64,000 nucleotides of DNA from Pseudomonas fluorescens (GCF_001623525.1 NZ_CP015225.1:62001-126000), one strand, 5' to 3'; counted from the first letter of the stretch, positions 26,788-36,434 are shown. Notes: generated by a model from the letters alone, not told the origin. Numbers and translations: made by a program.

Positions 26788-27984
26788 TCAGATCACCTGT
26801 ACGATGGCCTTGGTCACCGCATCGATGTTGTTCTGGTTCAGCGCGGCCACGCAGATGCGGCCGGTGTCCAGGGCATAGATGCCGAACTCGTTGCGCAGGC
26901 GTGTCACTTGTTCAACGGTCAGACCGGAGTAGGAGAACATCCCGCTCTGGCGTGCGACGAAGCTGAAGTCGTGGTGCGGGGCGGCCTTGGCCAGCATGTC
27001 CACCATCTGGATGCGCATGCCGCGAATGCGCAGGCGCATTTCGGCCAGCTCGGCTTCCCACTGGGCCCGCAGTTCCGGGCTGTTGAGCACGGCGGCGACG
27101 ATGCTGGCGCCGTGGGTCGGTGGGTTGGAGTAGTTGGTGCGGATCACGCGCTTGACCTGGGACAGCACGCGGGCACTTTCTTCTTTCGATTCGCTGACGA
27201 TCGACAGGGCGCCGACGCGCTCGCCGTACAGGGAGAACGACTTGGAGAACGAGCTGGAGGCAAAGAAGGTCAGGCCCGACTCGGCGAACAGGCGCACGGC
27301 CGCCGCGTCTTCGTCGATACCGGCGCCAAAGCCCTGGTAGGCCATGTCCAGGAACGGAACGTGGTTCTTGGCCTTGACCACGGCCAGCACGTTTTTCCAG
27401 TCTTCCGGGCTCAGGTCCACGCCGGTCGGGTTGTGGCAGCAGGCGTGCAGCACAACGATGGAGCGGTCGGGCAGGGCGTTGAGGTCTTCCAGCAGGCCGC
27501 TGCGGTTCACGTCGTGGGTGGCGGCGTCGTAGTAGCGGTAGTTCTGCACCGGGAAACCAGCGGTTTCGAACAGGGCGCGGTGGTTTTCCCAGCTTGGGTC
27601 GCTGATGGCGACGACGGCGTCAGGCAGCAGTTGCTTGAGGAAGTCGGCACCGATCTTCAGTGCACCGGTGCCGCCCACGGCCTGGGTGGTGATGACGCGA
27701 CCGGAGGTGATCAGCGGCGAATCCTTGCCGAACAGCAAGGTCTGCACGGCCTGGTCGTAGGCGGCGATGCCGTCGATCGGCAAGTAGCCACGGGAAACGT
27801 GCTGAGCCACGCGAGCCGTCTCGGCCTCGACAACGGCGCGCAGGAGTGGAATACGCCCCTCTTCATTGCAGTAAACACCCACACCCAGGTTGACCTTGTT
27901 GGTACGGGTGTCGGCGTTGAAAGCTTCGTTGAGGCCCAGGATGGGGTCGCGGGGTGCCAATTCGACAGCGGAAAACAGGCTCAT
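26788..27984 (-). CDS. Aromatic/aspartate aminotransferase (class I, PLP)
   Basis: 398-aa fold-type I aminotransferase that exchanges amino groups between aromatic amino acids or aspartate and 2-oxoglutarate. PLP-lysine K248 is in SSSFSKSFSLYGER, ACCHNPTGVD carries N185, and DMAYQGFG follows as in AspC/TyrB. Length and motifs match E. coli TyrB and AspC equally well; the gene next to uvrB in pseudomonads is usually annotated as an aromatic amino acid aminotransferase. The gene has its own terminator and is divergent from uvrB. Confidence 0.93.
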   Translation of the reverse strand: MSLFSAVELAPRDPILGLNEAFNADTRTNKVNLGVGVYCNEEGRIPLLRAVVEAETARVAQHVSRGYLPIDGIAAYDQAVQTLLFGKDSPLITSGRVITTQAVGGTGALKIGADFLKQLLPDAVVAISDPSWENHRALFETAGFPVQNYRYYDAATHDVNRSGLLEDLNALPDRSIVVLHACCHNPTGVDLSPEDWKNVLAVVKAKNHVPFLDMAYQGFGAGIDEDAAAVRLFAESGLTFFASSSFSKSFSLYGERVGALSIVSESKEESARVLSQVKRVIRTNYSNPPTHGASIVAAVLNSPELRAQWEAELAEMRLRIRGMRIQMVDMLAKAAPHHDFSFVARQSGMFSYSGLTVEQVTRLRNEFGIYALDTGRICVAALNQNNIDAVTKAIVQVI

Positions 27985-28315
27985 TATTGCGCGGCTCTAA
28001 TGGAGAGTGAGGGGAGGTGTGGCGCTCCAGCCGAATGCACTAGAGCGGTGCACAAACGGGGAGCTAGTATAGAGGCCATCACTCGGCACGGCGACAGGCG
28101 ATTCGGCTTTCAGGCTAAGTTTTTTCGATTTTTTTCGACCGTTAGTCCTTTCGCCGCGTCAAAGTCTTCAAGGCGTGTAGGACGTTCGTCTTGAAAGCGA
28201 AGGCATTCACCTCCACATTGTGTGCATCCCAGCTTTTTCCTCGGGCGACACCCGTCGTTTCGGTCTTTCTCGTTCCTGTCGGCTGGCCGACAGGGGTGAA
28301 TCCAGAGGTTATGTC
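27985..28315. other. Divergent intergenic region between aminotransferase and uvrB
   Basis: 331 bases without a gene. It must hold both promoters. I looked for a LexA operator (CTGT-N8-ACAG) and saw none. An AT-rich stretch with TTTTTTCGATTTTTTTCGACC at about 28119-28139 is the only notable composition change. The uvrB ribosome site AGAGG is at 28303-28307. No repeat or RNA gene recognised. Confidence 0.5.
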
Positions 28316-30331
28316 ATGTCTGAATTCCAGCTAGTCACCCGCTTCCAGCCCGCCGGCGATCAGCCGGAAGCCATCCGCCTGATGGTCGAGGGCATCGAGG
28401 CCGGGCTGGCGCACCAGACGTTGCTCGGTGTGACCGGTTCGGGCAAGACCTTCAGCATCGCCAACGTGATCGCCCAGATTCAGCGCCCGACCCTGGTACT
28501 GGCGCCGAACAAGACCTTGGCGGCGCAGCTGTACGGCGAGTTCAAGGCGTTTTTCCCGAATAACGCCGTGGAATACTTCGTTTCCTACTACGACTACTAC
28601 CAGCCCGAGGCCTACGTGCCGTCGTCGGACACCTTCATCGAGAAGGATGCCTCGATCAACGATCACATCGAACAGATGCGACTGTCGGCGACCAAGGCCT
28701 TGCTCGAGCGCAAGGACGCGATCATCGTCACCACGGTGTCGTGCATCTACGGCCTGGGCAGCCCGGAAACCTACTTGAAGATGGTGCTGCACGTGGACCG
28801 TGGCGACAAACTCGACCAACGCGCCTTGCTGCGGCGCCTGGCGGACTTGCAGTACACCCGCAACGACATGGATTTCGCCCGGGCGACGTTCCGGGTGCGT
28901 GGCGATGTGATCGACATCTACCCGGCGGAATCGGACCTGGAAGCGATTCGCATCGAGCTGTTCGACGATGAAGTGGAGAGCCTCTCGGCGTTCGACCCGC
29001 TGACCGGTGAAGTGATCCGCAAGTTGCCACGCTTCACGTTCTACCCCAAGAGCCACTATGTGACGCCCCGGGAAACCCTGCTGGACGCCATCGAAGGAAT
29101 CAAGGTCGAGTTGCAGGAGCGCCTGGAATACCTGCGTTCGAACAACAAGCTGGTGGAAGCCCAGCGTCTGGAGCAGCGGACCCGGTTCGACCTGGAGATG
29201 ATCCTGGAGCTGGGCTACTGCAACGGCATCGAAAACTATTCGCGCTACCTGTCGGGCCGTCCGGCGGGCGCGCCACCCCCCACCTTGTATGACTACCTGC
29301 CGGCCGATGCCCTGCTGGTCATCGACGAGTCCCACGTCAGCGTGCCCCAGGTCGGCGCCATGTACAAAGGCGACCGTTCGCGCAAGGAAACCCTGGTGGA
29401 ATACGGTTTCCGCCTGCCCTCGGCCCTGGACAACCGGCCGATGCGCTTCGATGAATGGGAAAGCGTGAGCCCGCAGACGATTTTTGTCTCGGCCACCCCT
29501 GGCAACTACGAAGCCGAGCATGCCGGGCGGGTGGTCGAGCAAGTGGTGCGACCGACCGGGCTGGTGGACCCGCAAGTCGAGGTGCGCCCGGCGCTGACCC
29601 AGGTGGACGACCTGCTCTCGGAAATCTCCAAGCGCGTGGCGCTGGAAGAGCGAGTGCTGGTCACCACGCTGACCAAGCGCATGGCCGAAGACCTTACCGA
29701 CTACCTGGCCGACCACGGCGTGCGGGTGCGTTACCTGCACTCGGACATCGACACGGTGGAGCGGGTCGAGATCATTCGCGACCTGCGCCTGGGCACTTTC
29801 GATGTGTTGGTGGGGATCAACCTGCTGCGCGAAGGCCTGGACATGCCGGAAGTGTCGCTGGTGGCGATTCTCGACGCCGACAAGGAAGGTTTCCTGCGTT
29901 CCGAGCGTTCGTTGATCCAGACCATCGGTCGTGCGGCACGTAACCTCAATGGCCGGGCGATTCTGTATGCCGACCGCATCACCGGCTCCATGGAGCGGGC
30001 CATCGGCGAGACCGAGCGCCGTCGCGACAAACAGATCGCCTTCAACCTGGCCAACGGCATTACCCCCAAAGGCGTGTTCAAGGACGTCGCCGACATCATG
30101 GAGGGCGCCACCGTGCCCGGCTCGCGCAGCAAGAAGCGCAAGGGCATGGCCAAGGCGGCCGAAGAGAGCGCTCGTTACGAGGCCGAACTGCGCTCGCCAA
30201 GCGAAATCACCAAGCGCATCCGGCAGTTGGAAGAGAAGATGTACCAGTTGGCCCGGGACCTGGAGTTCGAGGCGGCGGCGCAGTTGCGCGATGAGATTGG
30301 CAAGTTGCGCGAGCGTTTGCTGGTTGTCTGA
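28316..30331 (+). CDS. uvrB: Excinuclease ABC subunit B
   Basis: 671-aa helicase-like damage-verification subunit of nucleotide excision repair, acting with UvrA and UvrC. Walker A GVTGSGKT (about residues 39-46); the beta-hairpin region [20 protein letters not shown]; motif DESHVSVPQ; helicase motifs [20 protein letters not shown] and [10 protein letters not shown]-terminal UVR motif [20 protein letters not shown] that binds UvrC. The start ATG 28316 is preceded by AGAGG at 8 bases; a longer frame from 28220 has no family match. No LexA box is visible, so SOS control is not supported here. Confidence 0.98.
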   Translation: MSEFQLVTRFQPAGDQPEAIRLMVEGIEAGLAHQTLLGVTGSGKTFSIANVIAQIQRPTLVLAPNKTLAAQLYGEFKAFFPNNAVEYFVSYYDYYQPEAYVPSSDTFIEKDASINDHIEQMRLSATKALLERKDAIIVTTVSCIYGLGSPETYLKMVLHVDRGDKLDQRALLRRLADLQYTRNDMDFARATFRVRGDVIDIYPAESDLEAIRIELFDDEVESLSAFDPLTGEVIRKLPRFTFYPKSHYVTPRETLLDAIEGIKVELQERLEYLRSNNKLVEAQRLEQRTRFDLEMILELGYCNGIENYSRYLSGRPAGAPPPTLYDYLPADALLVIDESHVSVPQVGAMYKGDRSRKETLVEYGFRLPSALDNRPMRFDEWESVSPQTIFVSATPGNYEAEHAGRVVEQVVRPTGLVDPQVEVRPALTQVDDLLSEISKRVALEERVLVTTLTKRMAEDLTDYLADHGVRVRYLHSDIDTVERVEIIRDLRLGTFDVLVGINLLREGLDMPEVSLVAILDADKEGFLRSERSLIQTIGRAARNLNGRAILYADRITGSMERAIGETERRRDKQIAFNLANGITPKGVFKDVADIMEGATVPGSRSKKRKGMAKAAEESARYEAELRSPSEITKRIRQLEEKMYQLARDLEFEAAAQLRDEIGKLRERLLVV

Positions 30332-30356
30332 GGTTGTGTGGCGACCTTAAGGGCGT

Positions 30357-30434
30357 CATCGCGAGCAAGCTCGCCCCCAGAGTTCGATCGAATCGCCCAA
30401 TGATCCCTTGTGGGAGCGGGCTTACTCGCGATGG
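30357..30434. repeat. REP-like inverted pair (GCGAGCAAGCTCGC type)
   Basis: CATCGCGAGCAAGCTCGCCCCCAG at 30357 and its inverse CTTGTGGGAGCGGGCTTACTCGCGATGG ending at 30434, slightly degenerate, in the uvrB-gltX gap. Confidence 0.8.
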
Positions 30435-30555
30435 GGGCGATTCGGTCTGACGACTGGCGACACAAATCCCGCTCTCACTGGAGCCCGCCCGCCATCGCCT
30501 GTTACCATTCGCCCCCTGTTTGATCTTCGCTTTTATATTCTTTCCGAGACATGCC

Positions 30556-32037
30556 ATGACCACCGTCCGCACCCGCATCGCGCCTTCGCCCACTGGCGAT
30601 CCCCATGTCGGCACCGCCTACATCGCTTTGTTCAACTATTGCTTTGCCAAGCAGCATGGCGGCGAGTTCATTCTGCGGATCGAGGACACCGACCAGTTGC
30701 GTTCGACCCGCGAGTCCGAACAGCAGATCTTCGACGCCCTGCGCTGGTTGGGGATCGACTGGAGCGAAGGCCCGGACGTCGGCGGCCCGCACGGTCCGTA
30801 TCGCCAGAGCGAGCGTGGTGACATCTACCAGCAATATTGCCAGCAACTGGTGGACATGGGGCATGCGTTCCCGTGTTTCTGCACCGCCGAAGAGCTGGAC
30901 CAGATGCGCGCCGAGCAAATGGCCCGTGGCGAAACCCCGCGCTACGACGGCCGGGCGCTGCTGCTGTCCAAGGAAGAAGTCGCTCGTCGCCTGGCGGCTG
31001 GCGAGCCCCATGTGATCCGCATGAAGGTGCCAACCGAAGGCGTCTGCGTGGTGCCGGACATGCTGCGTGGCGATGTCGAGATCCCGTGGGATCGCATGGA
31101 CATGCAAGTGCTGATGAAGACCGACGGCCTGCCGACGTACTTCCTGGCCAACGTGGTCGACGATCACTTGATGGGCATCACCCACGTGTTGCGCGGTGAA
31201 GAATGGCTGCCGTCGGCGCCGAAACTGATCCTGCTCTACGAATACTTCGGCTGGGAGCAACCACAGCTGTGCTACATGCCGCTGCTGCGTAACCCGGACA
31301 AGAGCAAGCTGTCCAAGCGCAAGAACCCGACCTCGGTGACGTTCTACGAGCGCATGGGCTTCATGCCCGAGGCGATGCTCAACTACCTGGGACGCATGGG
31401 CTGGTCGATGCCGGACGAGCGCGAGAAGTTCTCGCTGCAGGAAATGGTCGAGCATTTCGATCTGTCGCGCGTGTCCCTGGGCGGGCCGATCTTCGACGTC
31501 GAGAAACTGTCGTGGCTCAACGGCCAGTGGCTGCGGGACCTGCCGGTGGAGGAGTTCGCCGCACGTGTGCAGAAGTGGGCATTGAACCCTGAGTACATGA
31601 TGAAGATCGCTCCTCATGTGCAGGGTAGGGTAGAGACCTTCAGTCAGATCGCCCCGCTGGCCGGTTTCTTCTTCGCCGGCGGCGTGACGCCGGATGCGAA
31701 GTTGTTCGAATCCAAGAAGCTTTCGGGCGACCAGGTGCGCCAGTTGATGCAACTGATCCTGTGGAAGCTCGAAAGCCTGCGTCAATGGGAGAAGGACAGC
31801 ATCACCGCGACCATCCAGGCCGTGGTCGAATCGCTGGAGTTGAAACTGCGCGATGCCATGCCGCTGATGTTCGCCGCCATTACCGGCCAGGCCAGCTCGG
31901 TGTCGGTGCTCGATGCGATGGAAATCCTCGGGCCGGACCTCACCCGTTTTCGCCTGCGCCAGGCCATCGATCTGCTCGGTGGTGTGTCGAAGAAGGAAAA
32001 CAAGGAGTGGGAAAAACTGCTGGGCGCGATCGCGTAA
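30556..32037 (+). CDS. gltX: Glutamate--tRNA ligase
   Basis: 493-aa class I aminoacyl-tRNA synthetase that charges tRNA-Glu. Signature motifs: HIGH-type [12 protein letters not shown] at about 8-20 and KMSKS-type [10 protein letters not shown] at about 250. Full length relative to bacterial GltX. The start is set at ATG 30556 ([14 protein letters not shown]); an in-frame ATG 12 codons upstream adds non-family residues. Notably the gene is followed by two tRNA-Glu genes, its own substrates, within 700 bases. Confidence 0.98.
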   Translation: MTTVRTRIAPSPTGDPHVGTAYIALFNYCFAKQHGGEFILRIEDTDQLRSTRESEQQIFDALRWLGIDWSEGPDVGGPHGPYRQSERGDIYQQYCQQLVDMGHAFPCFCTAEELDQMRAEQMARGETPRYDGRALLLSKEEVARRLAAGEPHVIRMKVPTEGVCVVPDMLRGDVEIPWDRMDMQVLMKTDGLPTYFLANVVDDHLMGITHVLRGEEWLPSAPKLILLYEYFGWEQPQLCYMPLLRNPDKSKLSKRKNPTSVTFYERMGFMPEAMLNYLGRMGWSMPDEREKFSLQEMVEHFDLSRVSLGGPIFDVEKLSWLNGQWLRDLPVEEFAARVQKWALNPEYMMKIAPHVQGRVETFSQIAPLAGFFFAGGVTPDAKLFESKKLSGDQVRQLMQLILWKLESLRQWEKDSITATIQAVVESLELKLRDAMPLMFAAITGQASSVSVLDAMEILGPDLTRFRLRQAIDLLGGVSKKENKEWEKLLGAIA

Positions 32038-32058
32038 GCGTTCAATGAGGCAGGACAT

Positions 32059-32078
32059 ACCCCGGTTTTCCGGGGTTT
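32059..32078 (+). terminator. Hairpin terminator after gltX
   Basis: ACCCCGG-TTTT-CCGGGGT (32059-32076) followed by TTT, 22 bases after the stop. The T-tract is short, so efficiency is uncertain. Confidence 0.65.
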
Positions 32079-32133
32079 GTCGGTAAGTGATTGTTATCCC
32101 GGCAAAAAATTTTCAAATTTGTTGAAAATAAAT

Positions 32134-32162
32134 TTGACAGCCCTCCGATACGCCCTTAAGAT
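32134..32162 (+). promoter_or_regulatory. Strong sigma-70 promoter of the Ala-Glu tRNA cluster
   Basis: TTGACA (32134-32139), an exact 17-base spacer, then TAAGAT (32157-32162). AT-rich upstream tracts (AAAAAATTTTCAAATTT) look like an UP element, and the GC-rich stretch after the -10 (TCGCCCCGTCC) looks like a stringent-control discriminator, as expected for stable RNA. Confidence 0.85.
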
Positions 32163-32183
32163 TCGCCCCGTCCTCAGCGATGA

Positions 32184-32259
<76 letters not shown>

Positions 32260-32338
32260 ATTTACACTTCAAGGCCTGGCCACACCGGTCTTGATGCGAT
32301 CAACACTCAGCGTTGATCAGTTGTACAGAAGGGTTTGC

Positions 32339-32414
32339 GTCCCCTTCGTCTAGTGGCCTAGGACACCGCCCTTTCACGGCGGTAACAGGGGTTCGAGTCC
32401 CCTAGGGGACGCCA
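32339..32414 (+). tRNA. tRNA-Glu (TTC), copy 1
   Basis: 76 nt with encoded CCA. Acceptor GTCCCCT pairs with AGGGGAC; the anticodon arm CCGCCCTTTCACGGCGG gives TTC; the T arm is CAGGGGTTCGAGTCCCCTA. Confidence 0.97.
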
Positions 32415-32467
32415 GTTTTACAGAAGCGATGTTGCAAGATGTCGCTCCGCCGCGAGGCGAAAAATCC

Positions 32468-32543
<76 letters not shown>

Positions 32544-32618
32544 ATTACAGGTTCAAGGTCTGGCCACACGGTCCTTGAATCGATCAGTTCTCAGCACTGA
32601 TCAAGTCAGAAGGTTTGT

Positions 32619-32694
32619 GTCCCCTTCGTCTAGTGGCCTAGGACACCGCCCTTTCACGGCGGTAACAGGGGTTCGAGTCCCCTAGGGGACGCCA
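32619..32694 (+). tRNA. tRNA-Glu (TTC), copy 2
   Basis: Identical to the copy at 32339. Last gene of the four-tRNA transcript; a terminator hairpin follows within 30 bases. Confidence 0.97.
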
Positions 32695-32700
32695 CGATTA

Positions 32701-32754
32701 CCCGCTCTGCGGGATTTTATAAGGGTCATTCAATTCTTGAATGGCCCTTTTGTT
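32701..32754 (+). terminator. Terminator of the Ala-Glu tRNA cluster
   Basis: A short CCCGC-TCT-GCGGG hairpin (32701-32713) followed by ATTTTAT, then a second longer hairpin AAGGGTCATTCAA/TTGAATGGCCCTT (32721-32733 with 37-49) ending in TTTTGTTT. Two in series give a likely complete stop. Confidence 0.85.
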
Positions 32755-32783
32755 TGTCTGGCGTTCGGCCAATTCCCTTGTCC

Positions 32784-32830
32784 TTGAAAATAGACTTCTG
32801 ACCGGCGGTCAAAATTTCCGCTTGCGGAAA
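32784..32830 (+). promoter_or_regulatory. Probable TetR operator/promoter
   Basis: Perfect 13-base palindrome TGACC-GGC-GGTCA (32799-32811), 10 bases after a -35-like TTGAAA (32784-32789) and overlapping a possible -10 (TCAAAAT). A second palindrome TTTCCGC-TT-GCGGAAA lies at 32815-32830. Both are upstream of a TetR gene at 32876, which suggests autorepression; GACCG..CGGTC-type palindromes are common TetR operators. Confidence 0.5.
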
Positions 32831-32875
32831 ATTATTATAGGAATAATATTTCAATCATAATATTCGGAGGCGACG

Positions 32876-33415
32876 ATGAGCGATAAAAAGGCACAAACCC
32901 GTGAACGCATTCTCAAGGCCGCCAGCGACGCGCTGATCCAGCGTGGGCCGGCTGAGCCGAGCGTGGGCGAGGTGATGGGCGCGGCCGGCCTGACGGTGGG
33001 CGGTTTTTATGCCCATTTCGAAAGCAAGGATGCCTTGATGCTGGAGGCATTCAAGCACTTGCTCAGCCGGCGTCGCGGCCTGATCGCCGACATGGACGGC
33101 GAGCTGACAGGCGAAGAGCGGCGCGCCCTGGTGGCGGCGTTCTATCTGTCGCGCAAGCACCGCGATTCCACCGAAAACGCTTGTCCGATCCCGGCGTCGG
33201 TCGGCGAGCTCGGCCGGCTGCCGGATGCGTTCCGTGAGGTCCTCAATGAGCATATCGAGCTGATGACCGCGCAATTGGCGGCCAGCCCGGAAGACGCCGA
33301 CAAAGTCTTGGCCGACATTGCCCTGATGGTGGGCGGCCTGGCCCTGGCGCGGGCATTGGGCCCTGGAGAGTTGTCGGATCGTTTGCTGCGCGCCGCCAAG
33401 TCGGCGGTGCGATGA
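32876..33415 (+). CDS. TetR/AcrR family transcriptional regulator
   Basis: 179 aa. N-terminal DNA-binding domain (about 5-55): TRERILKAASDALIQRG, SVGEVMGAAGLTVGGFYAHF and SKDALMLEAF. The C-terminal helical ligand domain is about 60-178, with a conserved-looking ENACPIPASVGEL segment. GGAGG lies 6 bases before ATG 32876. It lies 28 bases upstream of the hydrolase gene, so the regulator, hydrolase and perhaps the thioesterase may form a unit responding to an acyl or xenobiotic compound. Two palindromes upstream suggest autoregulation. The ligand is unknown. Confidence 0.92.
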   Translation: MSDKKAQTRERILKAASDALIQRGPAEPSVGEVMGAAGLTVGGFYAHFESKDALMLEAFKHLLSRRRGLIADMDGELTGEERRALVAAFYLSRKHRDSTENACPIPASVGELGRLPDAFREVLNEHIELMTAQLAASPEDADKVLADIALMVGGLALARALGPGELSDRLLRAAKSAVR

Positions 33416-33443
33416 GCTAAGGCGCAAGCCCTGGAGATGAGCG

Positions 33444-34277
33444 ATGAACAGGTTGAGCTGGATTCGTAGCGTCAATGGCACGCTTGGTTGGGTGGCTCCG
33501 CGCCTGGTAGCGAAGAAGATGCGTGGGGTGTTCATGCAGCCCCGGAACCTGCCGCCCCGCGACTGGGAGTTGCCGTTGCTGGCCAGTTCTGAGCGCATCA
33601 CCTTGCGTTTCGGTCTGTCGGCGTTACGTTGGGGCAGGGGCCCGGTCGTCCTGCTGATGCACGGCTGGGAAGGGCGGCCCACTCAGTTCGGGGCGTTGAT
33701 CACTGCATTGGTGGACGCCGGCTACATGGTGGTGGCGCTGGACGGCCCGGCCCATGGTCGCTCTCCTGGTCGCGAGGCGAATGTCTTGCTGTTCGCCAGG
33801 GCCATGCTTGAAGCAGCGGCTGAATTACCGCCGCTGCAAGCCGTGATCGGGCATTCCATGGGCGGTGCCAGTGCCATGCTGGCGGTTCAGTTGGGGTTGC
33901 GTACCGAGACCCTGGTCAGTGTTGCCGCGCCCGCGCGCATTCTTGGCGTGTTGCGCGGGTTCGCCCGGATCATGGGGTTGCCACCCAAGGCACGTTCGGC
34001 CTTCATTCGCGAAGTGGAGCGTGACGTCGGCATGCGGGCCGCAAAGATGGACGTCTCCCACTACCAGCTGGATCTGCCCGGGCTGATCGTCCATGCCGAG
34101 GACGACACATTCGTCTCGGTCAAGGAATCGCAACTGATCCACGAAGCCTGGTTCGACAGCCGCTTGCTGCGATTGCCCGAGGGTGGGCACCAGCGGGTGC
34201 TGGCCGATCCTCGTGTCATTGATGGGGTGTTATCACTGCTGGCCGGGCGCAGCCTGCAAGCGCGGCAATCGGCTTGA
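33444..34277 (+). CDS. Alpha/beta hydrolase
   Basis: 277 aa. Oxyanion motif LMHGWEGRPTQ (about 71-81), nucleophile S138 in VIGHSMGGASAM, acid in HAEDDTFVSV (about 218) and His in LPEGGHQRVL (about 249). The first 50 residues form an N-terminal extension without signal-peptide character. A serine esterase, thioesterase or lipase-like role is possible; no substrate can be named. Directly downstream of the TetR gene (28 bases) and so probably its target. Confidence 0.87.
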   Translation: MNRLSWIRSVNGTLGWVAPRLVAKKMRGVFMQPRNLPPRDWELPLLASSERITLRFGLSALRWGRGPVVLLMHGWEGRPTQFGALITALVDAGYMVVALDGPAHGRSPGREANVLLFARAMLEAAAELPPLQAVIGHSMGGASAMLAVQLGLRTETLVSVAAPARILGVLRGFARIMGLPPKARSAFIREVERDVGMRAAKMDVSHYQLDLPGLIVHAEDDTFVSVKESQLIHEAWFDSRLLRLPEGGHQRVLADPRVIDGVLSLLAGRSLQARQSA

Positions 34278-34322
34278 TCATCCGTTACACTGCCCCGATC
34301 CACATTCGACCGGGAGAGGGGC

Positions 34323-34772
34323 ATGGGCTGGGATCGCGCAACACCGTTCATTATTGATCTTCAGGTAAATGCCGAAGACATCGACGGGCTGGGCCACGCC
34401 AACAACGCGGTATACGTCACCTGGCTCGAGCGCTGTGCCTGGCGTCATTCCCAGCGCCTGGGCCTGGACCTGGTGGAGTACCGGCGCCTCGACCGGGCCA
34501 TGGCAGTGGTGCGGCATGAAATCGATTACCTGGCAGCCGCCTATGAAGGCGACGAGCTGCAATTGGCGACCTGGATCGTCGACTGGGACCAGCGGTTGAA
34601 GATGACCCGGCATTTCCAGCTGATTCGGCCAAGCGACAACACCACGTTGCTGCGGGCCCAGACCACCTTCGTTTGCATCGAGCTGTCCACTGGCCGGCCC
34701 AAGCGTATGCCGCAGGAATTCATCGAGGGTTATGGTCCCGCCCTGGAACCGTCCGGCATCCTCGTGGATTGA
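34323..34772 (+). CDS. Acyl-CoA thioesterase, 4HBT hotdog fold
   Basis: 149-aa single-hotdog protein of the 4-hydroxybenzoyl-CoA thioesterase/YbgC type. The active-site stretch IDGLGHANNAVYVTWLERC contains the Asp/His-N-N pattern of the family, then RRLDRAMAVVRHEIDYLAAA. Hydrolyses a fatty or aromatic acyl-CoA; which one is not shown. It starts 45 bases after the hydrolase stop, same strand. Confidence 0.88.
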   Translation: MGWDRATPFIIDLQVNAEDIDGLGHANNAVYVTWLERCAWRHSQRLGLDLVEYRRLDRAMAVVRHEIDYLAAAYEGDELQLATWIVDWDQRLKMTRHFQLIRPSDNTTLLRAQTTFVCIELSTGRPKRMPQEFIEGYGPALEPSGILVD

Positions 34773-34780
34773 TCCACCGC

Positions 34781-34807
34781 CATCACGAGCAAGCTCAGCT
34801 CCCACAG
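34781..34807. repeat. Single REP-like fragment
   Basis: CATCACGAGCAAGCTCAGCTCCCACAG is one degenerate half of the TGTGGGAGC..GCTCGCGATG repeat, in the thioesterase-dusC gap, with no inverse partner. Confidence 0.6.
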
Positions 34808-34885
34808 GGATTGATGGTGAATTCCGATGTCATGGGCAAAATCCGGTAAACTGCCGCACGTTTTTTCCTTGAGTGTGTCTTTTTC

Positions 34886-35845
34886 ATGCAAATTGCCCTG
34901 GCGCCCATGGAGGGGTTGGTCGACAACATCCTGCGGGATGTCCTGACCCGTGTTGGCGGGATCGACTGGTGTGTCACCGAGTTCATCCGTGTCAACGACC
35001 GCCTGCTCACGCCGGCCTATTTCCATAAGCTCGCCCCTGAGTTGCTGACCGGTGCCCAGACGGCTGCCGGCGTGCCGTTGCGGGTGCAGTTGCTCGGTTC
35101 CGATCCGGTGTGCCTGGCGGAAAACGCGGCGTTGGCGTGCGAGTTGGGTTCCCAGGTTATCGATCTGAACTTCGGTTGCCCGGCCAAAACCGTGAACAAA
35201 TCCCGGGGCGGGGCGGTGTTGCTCAAGGAACCGGAGTTGCTCAACCAGATCGTCGAACACGTGCGCCGCGCGGTGCCCAGGCATATCCCCGTTACCGCCA
35301 AGATGCGCCTGGGCTTCGACAGCCCGGACGGCGCGTTGGTCTGTGCCACGGCGCTGGCCGAAGGTGGCGCGGCGCATATCGTGGTGCATGCGCGGACCAA
35401 GGTCGACGGCTACAAGCCTCCGGCCCACTGGGAGTGGATTCCCCGGGTGCAGGAAGTGGTCAAGGTGCCGGTGTTCGCCAACGGCGATATCTGGAGCGTG
35501 GACGATTGGCGCCGTTGCCGCGAAATCAGCGGTGTCGAAGACATCATGCTCGGTCGCGGTCTCGTTTCCCGTCCTGACCTGGCCCGGCAGATCGCCGCCG
35601 CTCGAGCCGGTGAGGAGGTGGTCGAGATGTCCTGGGTCGAACTGCAGCCGATGCTCCACGACTTCTGGGTGCAAGTGGTCGAGCAGCTGACACCGCGCCA
35701 GGCCCCGGGCCGGTTGAAGCAGTGGCTGGCGATGCTGACTCGCAATTACCCCGAAGCGGTGGCGCTGTTTAGCGCTTTGCGCCGGGAAACCGACCTGGAC
35801 GCGGTGGGCCATTTGTTGGGTGTGCAGCGCACCGAAGCGGCCTGA
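34886..35845 (+). CDS. dusC: tRNA-dihydrouridine(16) synthase
   Basis: 319-aa FMN-dependent TIM-barrel enzyme reducing a specific uridine in tRNA D-loops. N-terminus [17 protein letters not shown], catalytic C98 in [19 protein letters not shown], phosphate/FMN site VVHARTK and later [12 protein letters not shown]. The LAPMEGLVD start and the [13 protein letters not shown] segment are of the DusC subtype rather than DusA or DusB. The start overlaps no other gene; a hairpin with A/T tails follows the stop. Confidence 0.92.
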   Translation: MQIALAPMEGLVDNILRDVLTRVGGIDWCVTEFIRVNDRLLTPAYFHKLAPELLTGAQTAAGVPLRVQLLGSDPVCLAENAALACELGSQVIDLNFGCPAKTVNKSRGGAVLLKEPELLNQIVEHVRRAVPRHIPVTAKMRLGFDSPDGALVCATALAEGGAAHIVVHARTKVDGYKPPAHWEWIPRVQEVVKVPVFANGDIWSVDDWRRCREISGVEDIMLGRGLVSRPDLARQIAAARAGEEVVEMSWVELQPMLHDFWVQVVEQLTPRQAPGRLKQWLAMLTRNYPEAVALFSALRRETDLDAVGHLLGVQRTEAA

Positions 35846-35865
35846 AAAAAATTTCAGAAAAAGCT

Positions 35866-35893
35866 CTTGAAAAGTTTTTGGCGGTCCCTAGAT
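35866..35893 (+). promoter_or_regulatory. Heat-shock (sigma-32) promoter of ibpA
   Basis: CTTGAAA (35866-35872), 13 bases, then CCCTAGAT (35886-35893), close to the sigma-32 consensus CTTGAAA-N(11-16)-CCCCATNT: the -35 is exact and the -10 matches at most informative positions. It would start the transcript near 35900, giving a 5' leader of about 65 bases. Confidence 0.75.
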
Positions 35894-35899
35894 AAGGGT

Positions 35900-35965
35900 T
35901 ACGCGATGCCGAATTCGGGTCGCGGAGACAAAAAAACTTGCTGAATTTTTCAGGAGATTTGAATC
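35900..35965 (+). promoter_or_regulatory. ROSE-type RNA thermometer in the ibpA 5' leader
   Basis: The SD-containing hairpin CTTGCTGAA (35937-35945) / TTCAGGAG (35949-35956) has the ROSE hallmark: UUGCU facing AGGA with a single bulged G (35940), a U-G pair next to it, and a 3-base loop. It masks AGGAG before ATG 35966. A second hairpin, GCGATGCCGAATTCGGGTCGC (35913-35933), precedes it. ROSE thermometers on ibpA-type genes, including in pseudomonads, are established; the folding here is by eye. Confidence 0.85.
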
Positions 35966-36418
35966 ATGAGTACTGCATTTTCGCTGGCCCCTCTGTTCCG
36001 TTCCTCGGTAGGTTTCGACCGTTTCAACGACTTGTTCGAAACCGCCCTGCGCAACGAGCCGGGCAGCAGCTATCCACCCTACAACGTGGAAAAACATGGT
36101 GATGACGAGTACCGCATCGTGGTCGCCGCCGCCGGGTTCCAGGAAGAAGACCTGGACCTGCAAGTGGAAAAAGGTGTGCTGACCATCAGTGGTGGCAAAC
36201 GTGAAGCCAGTAACGACAGCGTCACCTACCTGCACCAGGGCATCGCCCAGCGTGCGTTCAAGCTGTCCTTCCGGTTGGCCGATCATATCGAGATCAAGTC
36301 CGCCGGCCTGCGTAACGGTCTGTTGAGCATCGACCTGTTGCGAGTGGTTCCGGAAGAGGCGAAAGCCAAGCGCATCCCGATCAACGGTGCGCAGCAGCAA
36401 CCCGCGCTGCAAAACTGA
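35966..36418 (+). CDS. ibpA: Small heat-shock protein (Hsp20/IbpA)
   Basis: 150 aa. Alpha-crystallin domain about 40-130: YPPYNVEKHGDDEYRIVVAA, LDLQVEKGVLTISGGK, FKLSFRLADHIEIKSA and LRNGLLSIDL. The N-terminus MSTAFSLAPLFRSSVGFDRF is the IbpA type. ATP-independent holdase that binds unfolding proteins in the cytoplasm. Control is expected at two levels: the sigma-32 promoter and the ROSE hairpin. A strong terminator follows within 20 bases, so the gene stands alone. Confidence 0.95.
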   Translation: MSTAFSLAPLFRSSVGFDRFNDLFETALRNEPGSSYPPYNVEKHGDDEYRIVVAAAGFQEEDLDLQVEKGVLTISGGKREASNDSVTYLHQGIAQRAFKLSFRLADHIEIKSAGLRNGLLSIDLLRVVPEEAKAKRIPINGAQQQPALQN

Positions 36419-36434
36419 TGCATCGCAACTGAAG

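Noticed and set aside
28000..28315. LexA/SOS box for uvrB
   Set aside because: No CTGT-N8-ACAG match was found in the upstream gap by eye.
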